Shown piece by piece: positions 43,650 to 53,207 of a DNA stretch of 64,000 bases. Within the stretch, counting starts at the first letter, position 1. The number at the start of each line of letters is the position of its first letter. The notes under the pieces are model-generated. The model was not told where the DNA came from and searched no databases. It saw nothing but the letters and a program-made list of their open reading frames with translations. A program made the translations under genes and the position numbers. Origin of the DNA: Bacillus sp. FJAT-52991 (GTDB lineage: Bacteria > Bacillota > Bacilli > Bacillales > Domibacillaceae); contig NZ_CP147404.1 in NCBI RefSeq assembly GCF_037201805.1, positions 2,070,001 to 2,134,000 of the forward strand, written 5' to 3'.

Positions 43650-43721
43650 AGAAGCTCCTATTCTAATGGAGTAGCTCATTTAACTTTAATAAGAGCAACT
43701 CAAATTGGACAGAGCTTCTTT
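43650..43721 (+). terminator. Possible terminator with branched stem
   Basis: AAAGAAGCTC (43650 region) pairs with GAGCTTCTTT (43712 region) around an inner hairpin, then TATATGC. Weak support. Confidence 0.35.
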
Positions 43722-43781
43722 ATATGCAGATGCACCGCTTCCCCTGATTTTTGCACCTCTCGTCAGTGACATAAGAAAAAT

Positions 43782-44186
43782 CTATAGCTTTTTTGAAAAC
43801 ACCTTACTTACAAACTCCATAAACGTTTTTTCTTCTCTTGGGACAATGGACAAGTCCTCATGCCAAATTTCAACAATTGACCAATTCTCAGCAGGTAAAA
43901 ATCCCATAGCATCGCCAGAAAAGTTGTCTCCAAATAACAAAACATTCTTTATTTCTGGGTAATCAACGTCATCATAAATTTCATCAGCTTCAATTAGTCC
44001 TCCATAAAACATAAAGTATCCATCAAAAACAGATCCAAATCCTACTTCCGTTAAGAAATCTATATAATCTTGCGGAATATCGATAGATGCTAATTCTTTC
44101 TCCGCTTTTGATTTTGACATCTTCTGAAAGTTATAGTCGCTAGGTGCTTCATTTATTTTTTTAAGAATATCTGCATATCTTCCCAT
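43782..44186 (-). CDS. SMI1/KNR4 (SUKH) family immunity-like protein
   Basis: The 134-residue protein shows the SUKH pattern: an N-terminal helix, IDIPQDYIDFLTEVGFGSV, then GYFMFYGG, VLLFGDNFSGDAMGF and the closing IVPREEKTFMEFV. SUKH proteins neutralise nuclease tips of polymorphic toxins. No toxin gene is adjacent, so this is an orphan immunity gene at the edge of the toxin-remnant array. Confidence 0.85.
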   Translation of the reverse strand: MGRYADILKKINEAPSDYNFQKMSKSKAEKELASIDIPQDYIDFLTEVGFGSVFDGYFMFYGGLIEADEIYDDVDYPEIKNVLLFGDNFSGDAMGFLPAENWSIVEIWHEDLSIVPREEKTFMEFVSKVFSKKL

Positions 44187-44504
44187 TCAATAACCTCCAA
44201 ACAACCTTGATTTATGTATGAAAGAAACACTTTATTTCCAATTTTAACAGATTTATTTAATTTCGAAACGCTGGAATTATGATTCTTTTTTGTCAGATAT
44301 AAAGCAAAATGATGTGATTTTCAGCTTACGAATTGGCAAGCCCATCATTTAGTAGAGCCTATTTGTCTGTAGACTATAGTCATTCGTTTACTCTTATTTC
44401 TGAATTACCGGACTTAATTTTCAAATTTTACAATAAAATAACAAATCCATCCATACATAAGGTATAATTTTACACAAAACAACTCAATAGTTAGGAGGGA
44501 AATG
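44187..44504. other. Intergenic stretch without gene
   Basis: About 320 AT-rich bases. A -10-like TATAAT at 44463-44468 is the only clear signal and probably belongs to the promoter of the lipoprotein gene. I see no matching -35 element or structure. Confidence 0.4.
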
Positions 44505-45104
44505 ATGAGGAAAATACTATTTTTCACAATATTAACATTGCTTGTGTTTTCTTTGATTGCTTGCGATAACGGTAATACGAACTTGAAAGCCAACACCATT
44601 TCTGAAACTAAGTTAACAGAAAGAGAGCAAGCTATACTTACAACTACTGCGAATCAATCTTTTATATTTGACTTCAATGTAGATGATAAATATAAAAATG
44701 TAGACTTATGGGTTGAAAAATATGAATCAGGCAAGTTAGTCGGAAAAGTAAACGATATTTCTACTGAGATTAAAAATAAAGGAACTATTATCTTCACAAC
44801 ATCGAACACGATTGAAGAAAGTAATCAAGCTCTTTTTACGATTAGTGTTCATAATGATGGAAGTACAGCTGCAGGATCAAATCAGGAAACGGTTCCAAAG
44901 GATTATCTTAGTATTGTGTCGGGGAGTAACCCGCTAGACAACGCTTCAATTACCGATCAAATGATCTTAGCTAGTATTTGTTATTCAAGTAGCGAAGATG
45001 AAGTCAGCACTCTTTCCAGTGATTTTTATCGTGATGCGGATAAACATATGGATGAGCTAAAAGACTATGAAGTTGTCTATTTACTTAGAAGTGAATTTAA
45101 GTGA
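44505..45104 (+). CDS. Hypothetical lipoprotein, 199 aa
   Basis: A lipoprotein signal (FSLIACDNG, lipobox IAC) is followed by a beta-rich domain with FIFDFNVDDKYKNVDLWVEKYESG and a C-terminal segment of alternating polar residues. The second of two tandem ATG codons (44505) has the better GGAGGG spacing. I do not recognise a named family; similar lipoproteins are found in Bacillus accessory regions. Confidence 0.7.
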   Translation: MRKILFFTILTLLVFSLIACDNGNTNLKANTISETKLTEREQAILTTTANQSFIFDFNVDDKYKNVDLWVEKYESGKLVGKVNDISTEIKNKGTIIFTTSNTIEESNQALFTISVHNDGSTAAGSNQETVPKDYLSIVSGSNPLDNASITDQMILASICYSSSEDEVSTLSSDFYRDADKHMDELKDYEVVYLLRSEFK

Positions 45105-45214
45105 TTTCTAGGTTCCATTTTACACATGAGGGCGGTTGTTAATTTCAATTCCAATCTCTCGATGATATAAAGAGAATAAATTTTTTCAAGCAATAACCTA
45201 CTTTCTAATATGAA

Positions 45215-45454
45215 ATGATTACACATGAAGTAGAAAATCTGCATGATATAGAGATGAATGAAGAAGGATCGAAATATTATGTGGCCTGTTCTGATAAAGT
45301 GGCATCAGATGATGAGGGCGGAGTATTAGTTGGTGGAACAGTTTCTAGGCCAGGTTTTGGAGATGGATATTATCCTGTCTTTGTGCAATATGATGATAAA
45401 AATGAGATTGTAGGTGTACTGCTAGACTTTTGTACAGAAGATGAAGACGAATAA
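45215..45454 (+). pseudogene. DUF4241-like C-terminal fragment
   Basis: The 79 residues end in GFGDGYYPVFVQYDDKNEIVGVLLDF, the hallmark C-terminus of DUF4241 proteins, which are normally about 200 residues. There is no ribosome-binding site and the 5' part is missing. I read it as a relic. Confidence 0.5.
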
Positions 45455-45476
45455 GCAATTTGAGATGATAAAAAAT

Positions 45477-45510
45477 AACAGCACAAACGCTGACTTTCGT
45501 TTGTGCTGTT
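45477..45510 (+). terminator. Terminator hairpin
   Basis: AACAGCACAAACG pairs with CGTTTGTGCTGTT across an 8-nt loop between convergent genes. Confidence 0.65.
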
Positions 45511-45533
45511 ACTGTTCATGTATTTCTGCTGTC

Positions 45534-45558
45534 AGCTATGGGGTCAGACCCCATAGCT
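45534..45558. repeat. REP-like palindrome, copy 1
   Basis: AGCTATGGGGTC-A-GACCCCATAGCT is a perfect 12-bp inverted repeat. A close copy lies at 48649-48677. GGGGTC/GACCCC palindromes of this style are often associated with REP or Y1-transposase elements. Confidence 0.6.
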
Positions 45559-45592
45559 CTGTTATGTTTCCATGGTCATTCTAGACTTGTTA

Positions 45593-46201
45593 TCATTCAA
45601 AGTCTATATCTTCCCTTTCAAATACCTCTACTTTTATAGCTGGAGATAATCTTGAAATCACTTTTTCATAACTTGAATAATTGGAATTTCCAGTAAGTAT
45701 TCCAATCCAATTACCGTCATATCCAACCCAGTATATAATTGCTTCGGCTTTAACTTCTACCAAAAGGACATTTTTATCTTGATTCTCTATCGATACTTCA
45801 GAAAAGACCCAAGGGTAATTAGACCACAAGACTGTATCTAGAGCGCAACCAAACGTAATCAAGTTTGGCAATAGTGCAGCAAATGTATCCATATTTTTCG
45901 CGGTGATTGTAATGACGGTATTTGTTTTGTTTACCCTCACTATTTCATAATGTGCAGCAACTTCAAGGCATTTATCTAAAAATTCTTTCTGCCCAAACGA
46001 TATTCTAAGTAGAATATAGATAGGAGACATGTTTTGTGATTCCATTAGTTTTAAAAGCCACTGTCCATTTCCATGTTTCAAAACGTCCGTTTCAATGTCA
46101 AAAGAGAAAGGAAGATGTCCTTTTATATGAAATCCGTAAATACCGTTCTTTAACAACTCTTCTAACTCTTTTGGCGGATAGTAAGCTACTTCTGGCAACA
46201 T
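45593..46201 (-). CDS. Candidate immunity protein paired with a toxin remnant, 202 aa
   Basis: A soluble protein from the ATG at 46201 (GGGAGG upstream), beginning MLPEVAYYPPKELEELL. It has no signal peptide, and no family is recognised. It starts 46 bp after the stop of a toxin-tip fragment on the same strand, the usual toxin-then-immunity order, which is the only evidence for the role. Confidence 0.55.
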   Translation of the reverse strand: MLPEVAYYPPKELEELLKNGIYGFHIKGHLPFSFDIETDVLKHGNGQWLLKLMESQNMSPIYILLRISFGQKEFLDKCLEVAAHYEIVRVNKTNTVITITAKNMDTFAALLPNLITFGCALDTVLWSNYPWVFSEVSIENQDKNVLLVEVKAEAIIYWVGYDGNWIGILTGNSNYSSYEKVISRLSPAIKVEVFEREDIDFE

Positions 46202-46247
46202 ATTACGATCCTCCCTTTTCAAATAGCACATCTCATTTTAATCTTGT

Positions 46248-46412
46248 TTAGGCCCATATATAATACTTTTTATCAGTAAATCTCCATCCGTCTTTATAAG
46301 CTTTATTGAATTTAAAAACATAGTGGTATGCCGGATTAGAAATATGATAATGCCACATTTTAGGTTTTGATTTTTTTCCCTTTAAAAACCGTTCGTTAGT
46401 AGGGTTACGTGA
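46248..46412 (-). pseudogene. C-terminal toxin-domain remnant 1
   Basis: The frame ending TAA at 46248 reads NPTNERFLKGKKSKPKMWHY and HISNPAYHYV, then KAYKDGWRFTDKKYYIWA. It is closed upstream by TGA at 46413 and has no start. Small basic domains with WHYH-type histidines are typical of nuclease tips of polymorphic toxins. It lies just 5' of the candidate immunity gene 45593-46201. The toxin class is inference. Confidence 0.5.
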
Positions 46413-46630
46413 TCAACTGGGGCATAATTCAATTGAGACAACAGTTCTGTATACTAACTACTCGCAAAACGAACAACGGGAGGTATTCGGTGAAGCTACT
46501 AAAGAATAGTGTATAATCGATAAAAATTGAATAGATCATCACTAATTTTCATTCGTATTAATAAGCTAGAAGCAGGTTTCTCAATAATTCAACAATAGTA
46601 TCTTTAGTCCAAAAAGAGTAATAAATGTAA

Positions 46631-46671
46631 GAGTGCTAGGTATCAAAAAACCTGAATGATTCCTAGCACTC
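46631..46671 (-). terminator. Terminator-like hairpin after the 46699 gene
   Basis: GAGTGCTAGG and CCTAGCACTC form a 10-bp stem with a 21-nt loop rich in A. Confidence 0.55.
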
Positions 46672-46698
46672 ATTGTTGCTTTTAAGCAAAAATAAATT

Positions 46699-47358
46699 TT
46701 AGTCTTCTAGAATTTGAGCATTTAACAAATTCATTAATTTGGTCTTACCTTGCTCAAGCGAGTTATGATTTTTAAAATATATTAAAAGCGACAAATACTC
46801 AGTAATATGAACAACTAAATTTTCATTTGAGAAAAATAACAATGGGACCCCCTTGATAGCCATTTTCCCAACAATTTTTATTTCGGAGTAACTTTCAATT
46901 ATCGCTCCCCTATAATCATCTTTTGATGATGGAGGTTCTTCAAAGATCTTCGCTTTTAATAAATTAGAATAATACTTTTCATAATCTTGTCTTATCCATT
47001 CATTAGTTTCATCCCATATAGGGGAAGAGTTTTCATATAAAAGCCAATTTCTTTCAAGACTAGGTGTCACGAGCACCTTTCCCTTAGGAAAAAGATATGG
47101 GCCTGCCTTTTCTAGCCAAGTAAAAAACTCTTCTTCTAATTTCAACCACTCTTTTTGACTAAAAGAAGGGCTAGCATACTCATTCTCTATCGCTTCAAAT
47201 CCCCATGAATCGTATAGTTCATGAAAATTTATTTTTGATAACAGATTGTTAGGCATTCCTATTTTTAAAACGTATTTGTTGTTATCTTCATCTTCCCAAT
47301 CATAAAAATCGTAATTTATTAAATTTTTTAATAAATCATTCATTTTTAATGCTTTCAT
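46699..47358 (-). CDS. Candidate immunity protein paired with a toxin remnant, 219 aa
   Basis: A soluble protein starting MKALKMNDLLKNLINYDFYD, with TAGGAGATGAATTA before its ATG. It is rich in Trp, Tyr and acidic residues, as immunity proteins often are. No family is recognised. It begins 40 bp after the stop of toxin remnant 2. Confidence 0.55.
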   Translation of the reverse strand: MKALKMNDLLKNLINYDFYDWEDEDNNKYVLKIGMPNNLLSKINFHELYDSWGFEAIENEYASPSFSQKEWLKLEEEFFTWLEKAGPYLFPKGKVLVTPSLERNWLLYENSSPIWDETNEWIRQDYEKYYSNLLKAKIFEEPPSSKDDYRGAIIESYSEIKIVGKMAIKGVPLLFFSNENLVVHITEYLSLLIYFKNHNSLEQGKTKLMNLLNAQILED

Positions 47359-47397
47359 TAATTCATCTCCTAAGTAGTAAGAACTACTTTCACTCTC

Positions 47398-47583
47398 TTA
47401 TTTTGCGAGGACTTTACCTAAACCATCTAATGAGGCTACTCTATCGCCTTTTTTAATTTCCATTTACTGCTACAACGACCACCTGTATCTTTATCAATGC
47501 TCCAACCTGTTTGGGGATCTCTATATGCAGTTTCCCCTCTCATTTTTCGATTGAATTTCCCTAAATTAACTTGGCCTTTTCCT
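47398..47583 (-). pseudogene. C-terminal toxin-domain remnant 2 (frameshifted)
   Basis: The first frame reads GQVNLGKFNRKMRGETAYRD and PQTGWSIDKDTGGRC to a premature TAG. One extra A in the A-run would continue it as GDRVASLDGLGKVLAK, ending TAA at 47398. A 'DPxTGWxIxKD...KWKL..KGxRVASLD..GKVL' pattern is common at the end of LXG/Rhs-type polymorphic toxins. It is broken by the single-base slip and lacks its N-terminus. Confidence 0.6.
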
Positions 47584-47600
47584 CATTATGCAAAGTATCT

Positions 47601-47695
47601 ATCAATCTCCTATTGAAGATCGAATAATGTATAATTAACGCAATCAGAGTCTCATTATTTGCATGAATAAATACAAAAATAGTATAATATTTATT
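47601..47695. repeat. Array-internal repeat, copy 1
   Basis: About 90 bp aligned to 49853-49950 at roughly 75-80 percent by eye, including TATCAATCTC, GTCTCATTA, TTGCATGA and AATAGTATAATA. Both copies are 5' of a toxin remnant on the minus strand. Confidence 0.55.
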
Positions 47696-47783
47696 TTTTT
47701 ATAAAAAAATTCGATCGAAACATTTTATGAACACTGATATATCAATGTTTTCTTTATATTTTCTCTTCTAAAACGGTTAATCT

Positions 47784-47805
47784 TTTTTATAAACGTCGCG
47801 ACTTT
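47784..47805. repeat. 22-bp repeat, copy 2
   Basis: Identical to 31388-31409. It lies 18 bp past the stop of the gene at 47823. Confidence 0.6.
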
Positions 47806-47822
47806 ATTTTAAATCCACAGAT

Positions 47823-48398
47823 TCAATTATTTTCTTTATTTATAAAATATCCAGCAGAAATCTTAGTAATAACACCCTCTAAATTCCCATAATTTTCATC
47901 ATTTAAAAATAAACTAATTCCAACCTCAGTTATACAGAGTAGTGAGGCAGTAGAATGTAGCGAAAAATATAAAACACCTCGGTTTATTGAATAAGGTTTA
48001 GAGCTAAAAGCCTCAAATTTATCAGTAATTAAAACATAACTATCTAGTCCAATCATTATAGTTTCAAACATTTTATCTATTAAAAAATTTAAAACTGTTT
48101 TATTTGTGAGCTCTATAATGAAAATTGGATTTTTATATTTTAAATAACTTAAATTAAAATTGATCTGTTTACTCTTCAATTCATCCTGAAATTGTTCTTC
48201 ATCACCTCTTAATACACTTATAAATACTATAATTGGAACAATAGACTTTTGGTTAAGGAAATCCACTACAAATGGCTTTAATAAAGAGATAGGTTCAATA
48301 ATTAAATTAAATACCTTAACTTTTTCATTGATCGTAAAACCATAGCTATCTAATGAAGAACTGTCAGTTTGGATAGATATAGTAGGAACTGAGTTCAT
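47823..48398 (-). CDS. Candidate immunity protein paired with a toxin remnant, 191 aa
   Basis: A soluble protein starting MNSVPTISIQTDSSSLDSYG; it is rich in Ile, Phe and Ser. The ribosome-binding site AAAGGAGAG lies within the gap after toxin remnant 3, whose stop is only 18 bp upstream. That close toxin-immunity spacing is the reason for the call. No family is recognised. Confidence 0.55.
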   Translation of the reverse strand: MNSVPTISIQTDSSSLDSYGFTINEKVKVFNLIIEPISLLKPFVVDFLNQKSIVPIIVFISVLRGDEEQFQDELKSKQINFNLSYLKYKNPIFIIELTNKTVLNFLIDKMFETIMIGLDSYVLITDKFEAFSSKPYSINRGVLYFSLHSTASLLCITEVGISLFLNDENYGNLEGVITKISAGYFINKENN

Positions 48399-48415
48399 AC
48401 AGAAGTATCTCTCCT

Positions 48416-48649
48416 TTATTTTTGTATTTTGTATCCTTTAGGTCCTGCTTCTGGCACATTGTAATGTGCATCACCTACGTGAAAATGCCAATACCCACTT
48501 GCTTGTAATTTCTTTCCTGTTTTTTTATGAATGTAGGTTGCTTTACCATTATCAATTGAAAATACTCTTCCGCCTTTTCCTTTATGTTTTTTCTTAGTAA
48601 CTAAAACAAGATTATTACCAACATCCCACTGAATTTTATACTCCTTTTA
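48416..48649 (-). pseudogene. C-terminal toxin-domain remnant 3
   Basis: A 78-codon open frame reading KEYKIQWDVGNNLVLVTKKK, GGRVFSIDNGKATYIHKKTG, SGYWHFHVGDAHYNVPEAG and ending KIQK with TAA at 48416. It is cut at the 5' end exactly where the REP-like palindrome begins. The basic character and HFHVGDAH histidine cluster fit a nuclease tip. The immunity candidate follows after 18 bp. Confidence 0.6.
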
Positions 48650-48684
48650 GAGCTATGGGGTTAGACCCCATAGCTCTAAAAAGG
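48643..48684. repeat. REP-like palindrome, copy 2
   Basis: TTTTAGAGCTATGGGGT and its near-perfect complement flank a short centre; the inner part matches 45534-45558 with one change. It forms the breakpoint of toxin remnant 3. Confidence 0.6.
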
Positions 48685-48735
48685 TGGATGAAAATGATGA
48701 AGAATAATACTTGATTTGAAAAAATTTATGGTATT

Positions 48736-48797
48736 TTATAAAAAGGAATCATCAGATGCCATTCTCAGCTTATTTGGTACCCTGATGACTCCTTTTG
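48736..48797 (-). terminator. Terminator of the ankyrin gene
   Basis: AAAAGGAGTCATCAG pairs with CTGATGATTCCTTTT (one mismatch) on the minus strand, followed by TTAT. Confidence 0.7.
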
Positions 48798-48815
48798 TTT
48801 TTGGGAAAATTGATG

Positions 48816-49649
48816 TTACAAGTTTTTATCTAGCAATGCTAAAAGTCTTTTACCGCTATTGTCTACAATATCTTTTTTAGCTCCATATTCTAATAATAAA
48901 TGAACAATTTCTTTATCAGCATGCTCAACCGCGGCAAATAGGGCGGTTTTTCCCTCTGAATCTTTTATTTCTAAATCCGACTTATTTTTAATCAGTACTT
49001 CTACAACCTTTCGATGGTTATATGCACAAGCAATAATTAAAGGTGTAGCATTATCAGAGGATTCATTTCGAATATCCACATTCGCATGAGAATGAATAAG
49101 ATAACTCACTATATCCTCATGTCCCTCGCTCGCTGCTATATAGAGAGGAGAAAAACCGTTTATATCCTTTAAATTAACATCTGCCCCTGCCTGAATTAAT
49201 AATTTCACGCAATCTAAATGCCCTTCTTGTACTGCCCAGTGTAATGGAGAATAGCCTTCTCCATTTTGATCTTGTTGGTTCACAGATAACCCTTGCTGAA
49301 TCAATATTTTGGAAACTTCGACTCTTCCGTGTGCTGAGGAAGCATGTAAAGGAGTATATCTGTCACGATGTACATCTAAATCACAACCGTACTCAATTAG
49401 CAGCTCAACAATAGAAGTAAACCCTTTGCTACTAGCAATTTCAAGTGGTGTCGAGCCATCGATATCTTTGGAATTAAGGTTAGCGTTCATGTCTGCCAAA
49501 TATTTAACAACTTCATATTCATCTTCTTGAACTGCCCAATGGAGTGCTGTATATTTATCTTTGTCCCCTTTGTTAATATCGAATCCATCCTTGATGAATT
49601 TTTTTACAATACCTAGTTCTCCATGTGCTGCAGCTTGAAATATATTCAT
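48816..49649 (-). CDS. Ankyrin-repeat protein, likely immunity protein
   Basis: The 277-residue protein is built of about eight ankyrin repeats (DKYTALHWAVQEDEYEVVKY, GSTPLEIASSKGFTSIVELL, YSPLHWAVQEGHLDCVKLL and others) with no other domain. It starts 40 bp after toxin remnant 4 on the same strand. Ankyrin proteins are a known class of immunity proteins in polymorphic-toxin loci, so this role is plausible; a protein-interaction scaffold is the alternative. Confidence 0.82.
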   Translation of the reverse strand: MNIFQAAAHGELGIVKKFIKDGFDINKGDKDKYTALHWAVQEDEYEVVKYLADMNANLNSKDIDGSTPLEIASSKGFTSIVELLIEYGCDLDVHRDRYTPLHASSAHGRVEVSKILIQQGLSVNQQDQNGEGYSPLHWAVQEGHLDCVKLLIQAGADVNLKDINGFSPLYIAASEGHEDIVSYLIHSHANVDIRNESSDNATPLIIACAYNHRKVVEVLIKNKSDLEIKDSEGKTALFAAVEHADKEIVHLLLEYGAKKDIVDNSGKRLLALLDKNL

Positions 49650-49688
49650 TTATTTTAATACGCCCCCTTTAGGAATTAAAAGATAATT

Positions 49689-49817
49689 CTATACTCTATT
49701 CTTTGGATAGAAATAATGGTCATGTTTACGCGGATCTTTTTTCGGTACATTAGGATAATGCACTCGCTCCTTGTCTTTTCCTGCACGTTTTGAGCAATGA
49801 TGCAAAAAATCAGATTA
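49689..49817 (-). pseudogene. C-terminal toxin-domain remnant 4
   Basis: A short frame reading HHCSKRAGKDKERVHYPNVP and KKDPRKHDHYFYPKNRV, ending TAG at 49689, without a start. Lys/His-rich with HDHYFYP, it resembles the last residues of a toxin domain. It is directly 5' of the ankyrin gene. Confidence 0.45.
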
Positions 49818-49852
49818 ATCATTTGAAAGTTAAGAAAATTATACCGATAAAC

Positions 49853-49950
49853 TTATCAATCTCTCACTAGACATTAAATGACTTATAATTTACGTGATGG
49901 GGTCTCATTAGTTGCATGATCAAATACAGCAATAGTATAATAATTTATCA
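49853..49950. repeat. Array-internal repeat, copy 2
   Basis: Partner of 47601-47695, here just 5' of toxin remnant 4 on the minus strand. It is AT-rich with two -10-like TATAATA strings. Confidence 0.55.
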
Positions 49951-50074
49951 GACGGAATAATATAGGTATTAATACTTATATTGGAATTAATTTCCCTTGT
50001 TGAGTATAAAAATTTGATCAAACTAATGCTATTAACCATGATCAAAGAACAAAATCCATAAAATGATAATACCC

Positions 50075-50118
50075 AAAAAAAGATTGTGACCTTTTATCTA
50101 TAGGTCACAATCTTTTTA
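50075..50118. terminator. Terminator of xpt-pbuX
   Basis: AAAAAGATTGTGACCT and AGGTCACAATCTTTTT flank a 9-nt loop; T-tracts on both sides make it bidirectional. Confidence 0.9.
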
Positions 50119-50167
50119 AATGATAATCTTCGTTTGTGCTACTAATATTAGTATATTGCAATTGTAC

Positions 50168-52155
<1,988 letters not shown>

Positions 52156-52197
52156 CTTTCGCTGCATTCATATTTTCCTATGAATGCAGCCACTGCT

Positions 52198-52268
52198 CAC
52201 TCATAGTCAGACGATTTACGGTCATCTGGTAGAAACTTGCAGGCCCTATTCCTGCCATTATATGAGCG
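52198..52268 (-). promoter_or_regulatory. Guanine (purine) riboswitch aptamer
   Basis: The minus strand reads CTCATATAATGGCAGG, GGCCTGCAAGTTTCTACC, CGTAAATCGTCTGACTATG and a closing GAG, the complete purine aptamer with P1-P3 and loop motifs. The pyrimidine in GACTATG is C, the guanine-specific identity at position 74. It lies upstream of xpt-pbuX, the classic location. Confidence 0.95.
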
Positions 52269-52299
52269 AATGTTAAATTTTAATTAATAATGTATTAAC

Positions 52300-52327
52300 A
52301 TTATACCAGCAACATGAAGAAATACAA
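52300..52327 (-). promoter_or_regulatory. Promoter of the xpt-pbuX transcript
   Basis: TATAAT at 52300-52305 with a weak TTGTAT at 52322-52327 and a 16-bp spacer places the start just upstream of the aptamer. Confidence 0.55.
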
Positions 52328-52465
52328 GCTTATTCACGAACAATAAACGTTATTTTTGAAAAAACATTCGTTGATTTAAACAAATTTCCCAGTATTTCTA
52401 TATTTCCTCTTCAAATCTTACTCATACAATCTTCACATTTCCTTCACAAATCCTGTTATTGATTG

Positions 52466-52481
52466 TGATAATTCTCACAGA
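52466..52481. promoter_or_regulatory. Candidate FNR box before the ba3 oxidase operon
   Basis: TGTGA-TAATTC-TCACA is a perfect FNR/CRP-type palindrome, 70 bp before the first oxidase gene. In Bacillus, Fnr activates at low oxygen and ba3-type oxidases are used at low oxygen, so the site makes sense. Confidence 0.65.
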
Positions 52482-52551
52482 TGGATTCTATTCTCAACCT
52501 TATGATGATGATAACGAAAGATATTCGACAGGAGAAAAAGGAGTGAGATCA

Positions 52552-52707
52552 ATGGCAAAGCTTGAAACGAAAGAAATGACAGAAGTAAAAGTAAATCCAG
52601 AAGATTCTTCATCATTGAAAGGCACTTTATATGCTGTATTTGGAATAGGAATATTTTTAATCATCACTTGGCTTATCGTTTTTTCCATTTTCTTAGAACG
52701 CAATTAA
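52552..52707 (+). CDS. cbaD: Cytochrome ba3 oxidase subunit IIa
   Basis: A 51-residue single-helix protein (MAKLETKEMTEVKVNPEDSS, then a hydrophobic helix and LERN) matching the small subunit IIa of B-type oxidases. The ATG at 52552 follows AAAGGAG; the open frame begins earlier at 52459 but runs through the regulatory region. It is the first gene of the oxidase operon. Confidence 0.82.
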   Translation: MAKLETKEMTEVKVNPEDSSSLKGTLYAVFGIGIFLIITWLIVFSIFLERN

Positions 52708-52724
52708 GAGAGGAGTCATAAATC

Positions 52725-53207
52725 ATGCATCTTCACCGTTATGAAAAATGGTGGCTAACCTTTGGAATTTCGTCTTTAGTCGTCTTTCTTGTTATTTTAG
52801 GAATTAGTGCTTTCCATCAAGGTCATCAGCCGCCTAGTGCAAATGCCATCATCAATCATGAAAAAGTAGAACAAATTGCACCTTTTGATAAACCAGGTTT
52901 AAAGAAGGTCGAAGGAAAAGATTGGGATTATGAATTAGTTGTCCTTGCATCAGCCTTCTTCTATAACCCTGGTGAAGTCGAAATTCCAGTAGGTTCAAAA
53001 GTGAAAATCATTGCCACAACAAAAGATGTCGTTCATGGATTTGAAGTGGCCGGCACGAATATTAATATGATGCTTGTTCCAGGTCACGTGAATGAAATCG
53101 TTACCACATTTGATGAGCCTGGCGAATATCTTGTCGTTTGTAATGAATACTGTGGTACTGGTCACCACACAATGAAATCGATGTTTAAGGTGGTGGAAAA
53201 AGAATGA
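52725..53207 (+). CDS. cbaB: Cytochrome ba3 oxidase subunit II (CuA)
   Basis: The 160-residue subunit has one N-terminal helix and a cupredoxin domain with the CuA ligands His104, Cys139, Cys143, His147 and Met150 in CNEYCGTGHHTM. It accepts electrons from cytochrome c. Its stop overlaps the start of subunit I by four bases. Confidence 0.93.
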   Translation: MHLHRYEKWWLTFGISSLVVFLVILGISAFHQGHQPPSANAIINHEKVEQIAPFDKPGLKKVEGKDWDYELVVLASAFFYNPGEVEIPVGSKVKIIATTKDVVHGFEVAGTNINMMLVPGHVNEIVTTFDEPGEYLVVCNEYCGTGHHTMKSMFKVVEKE

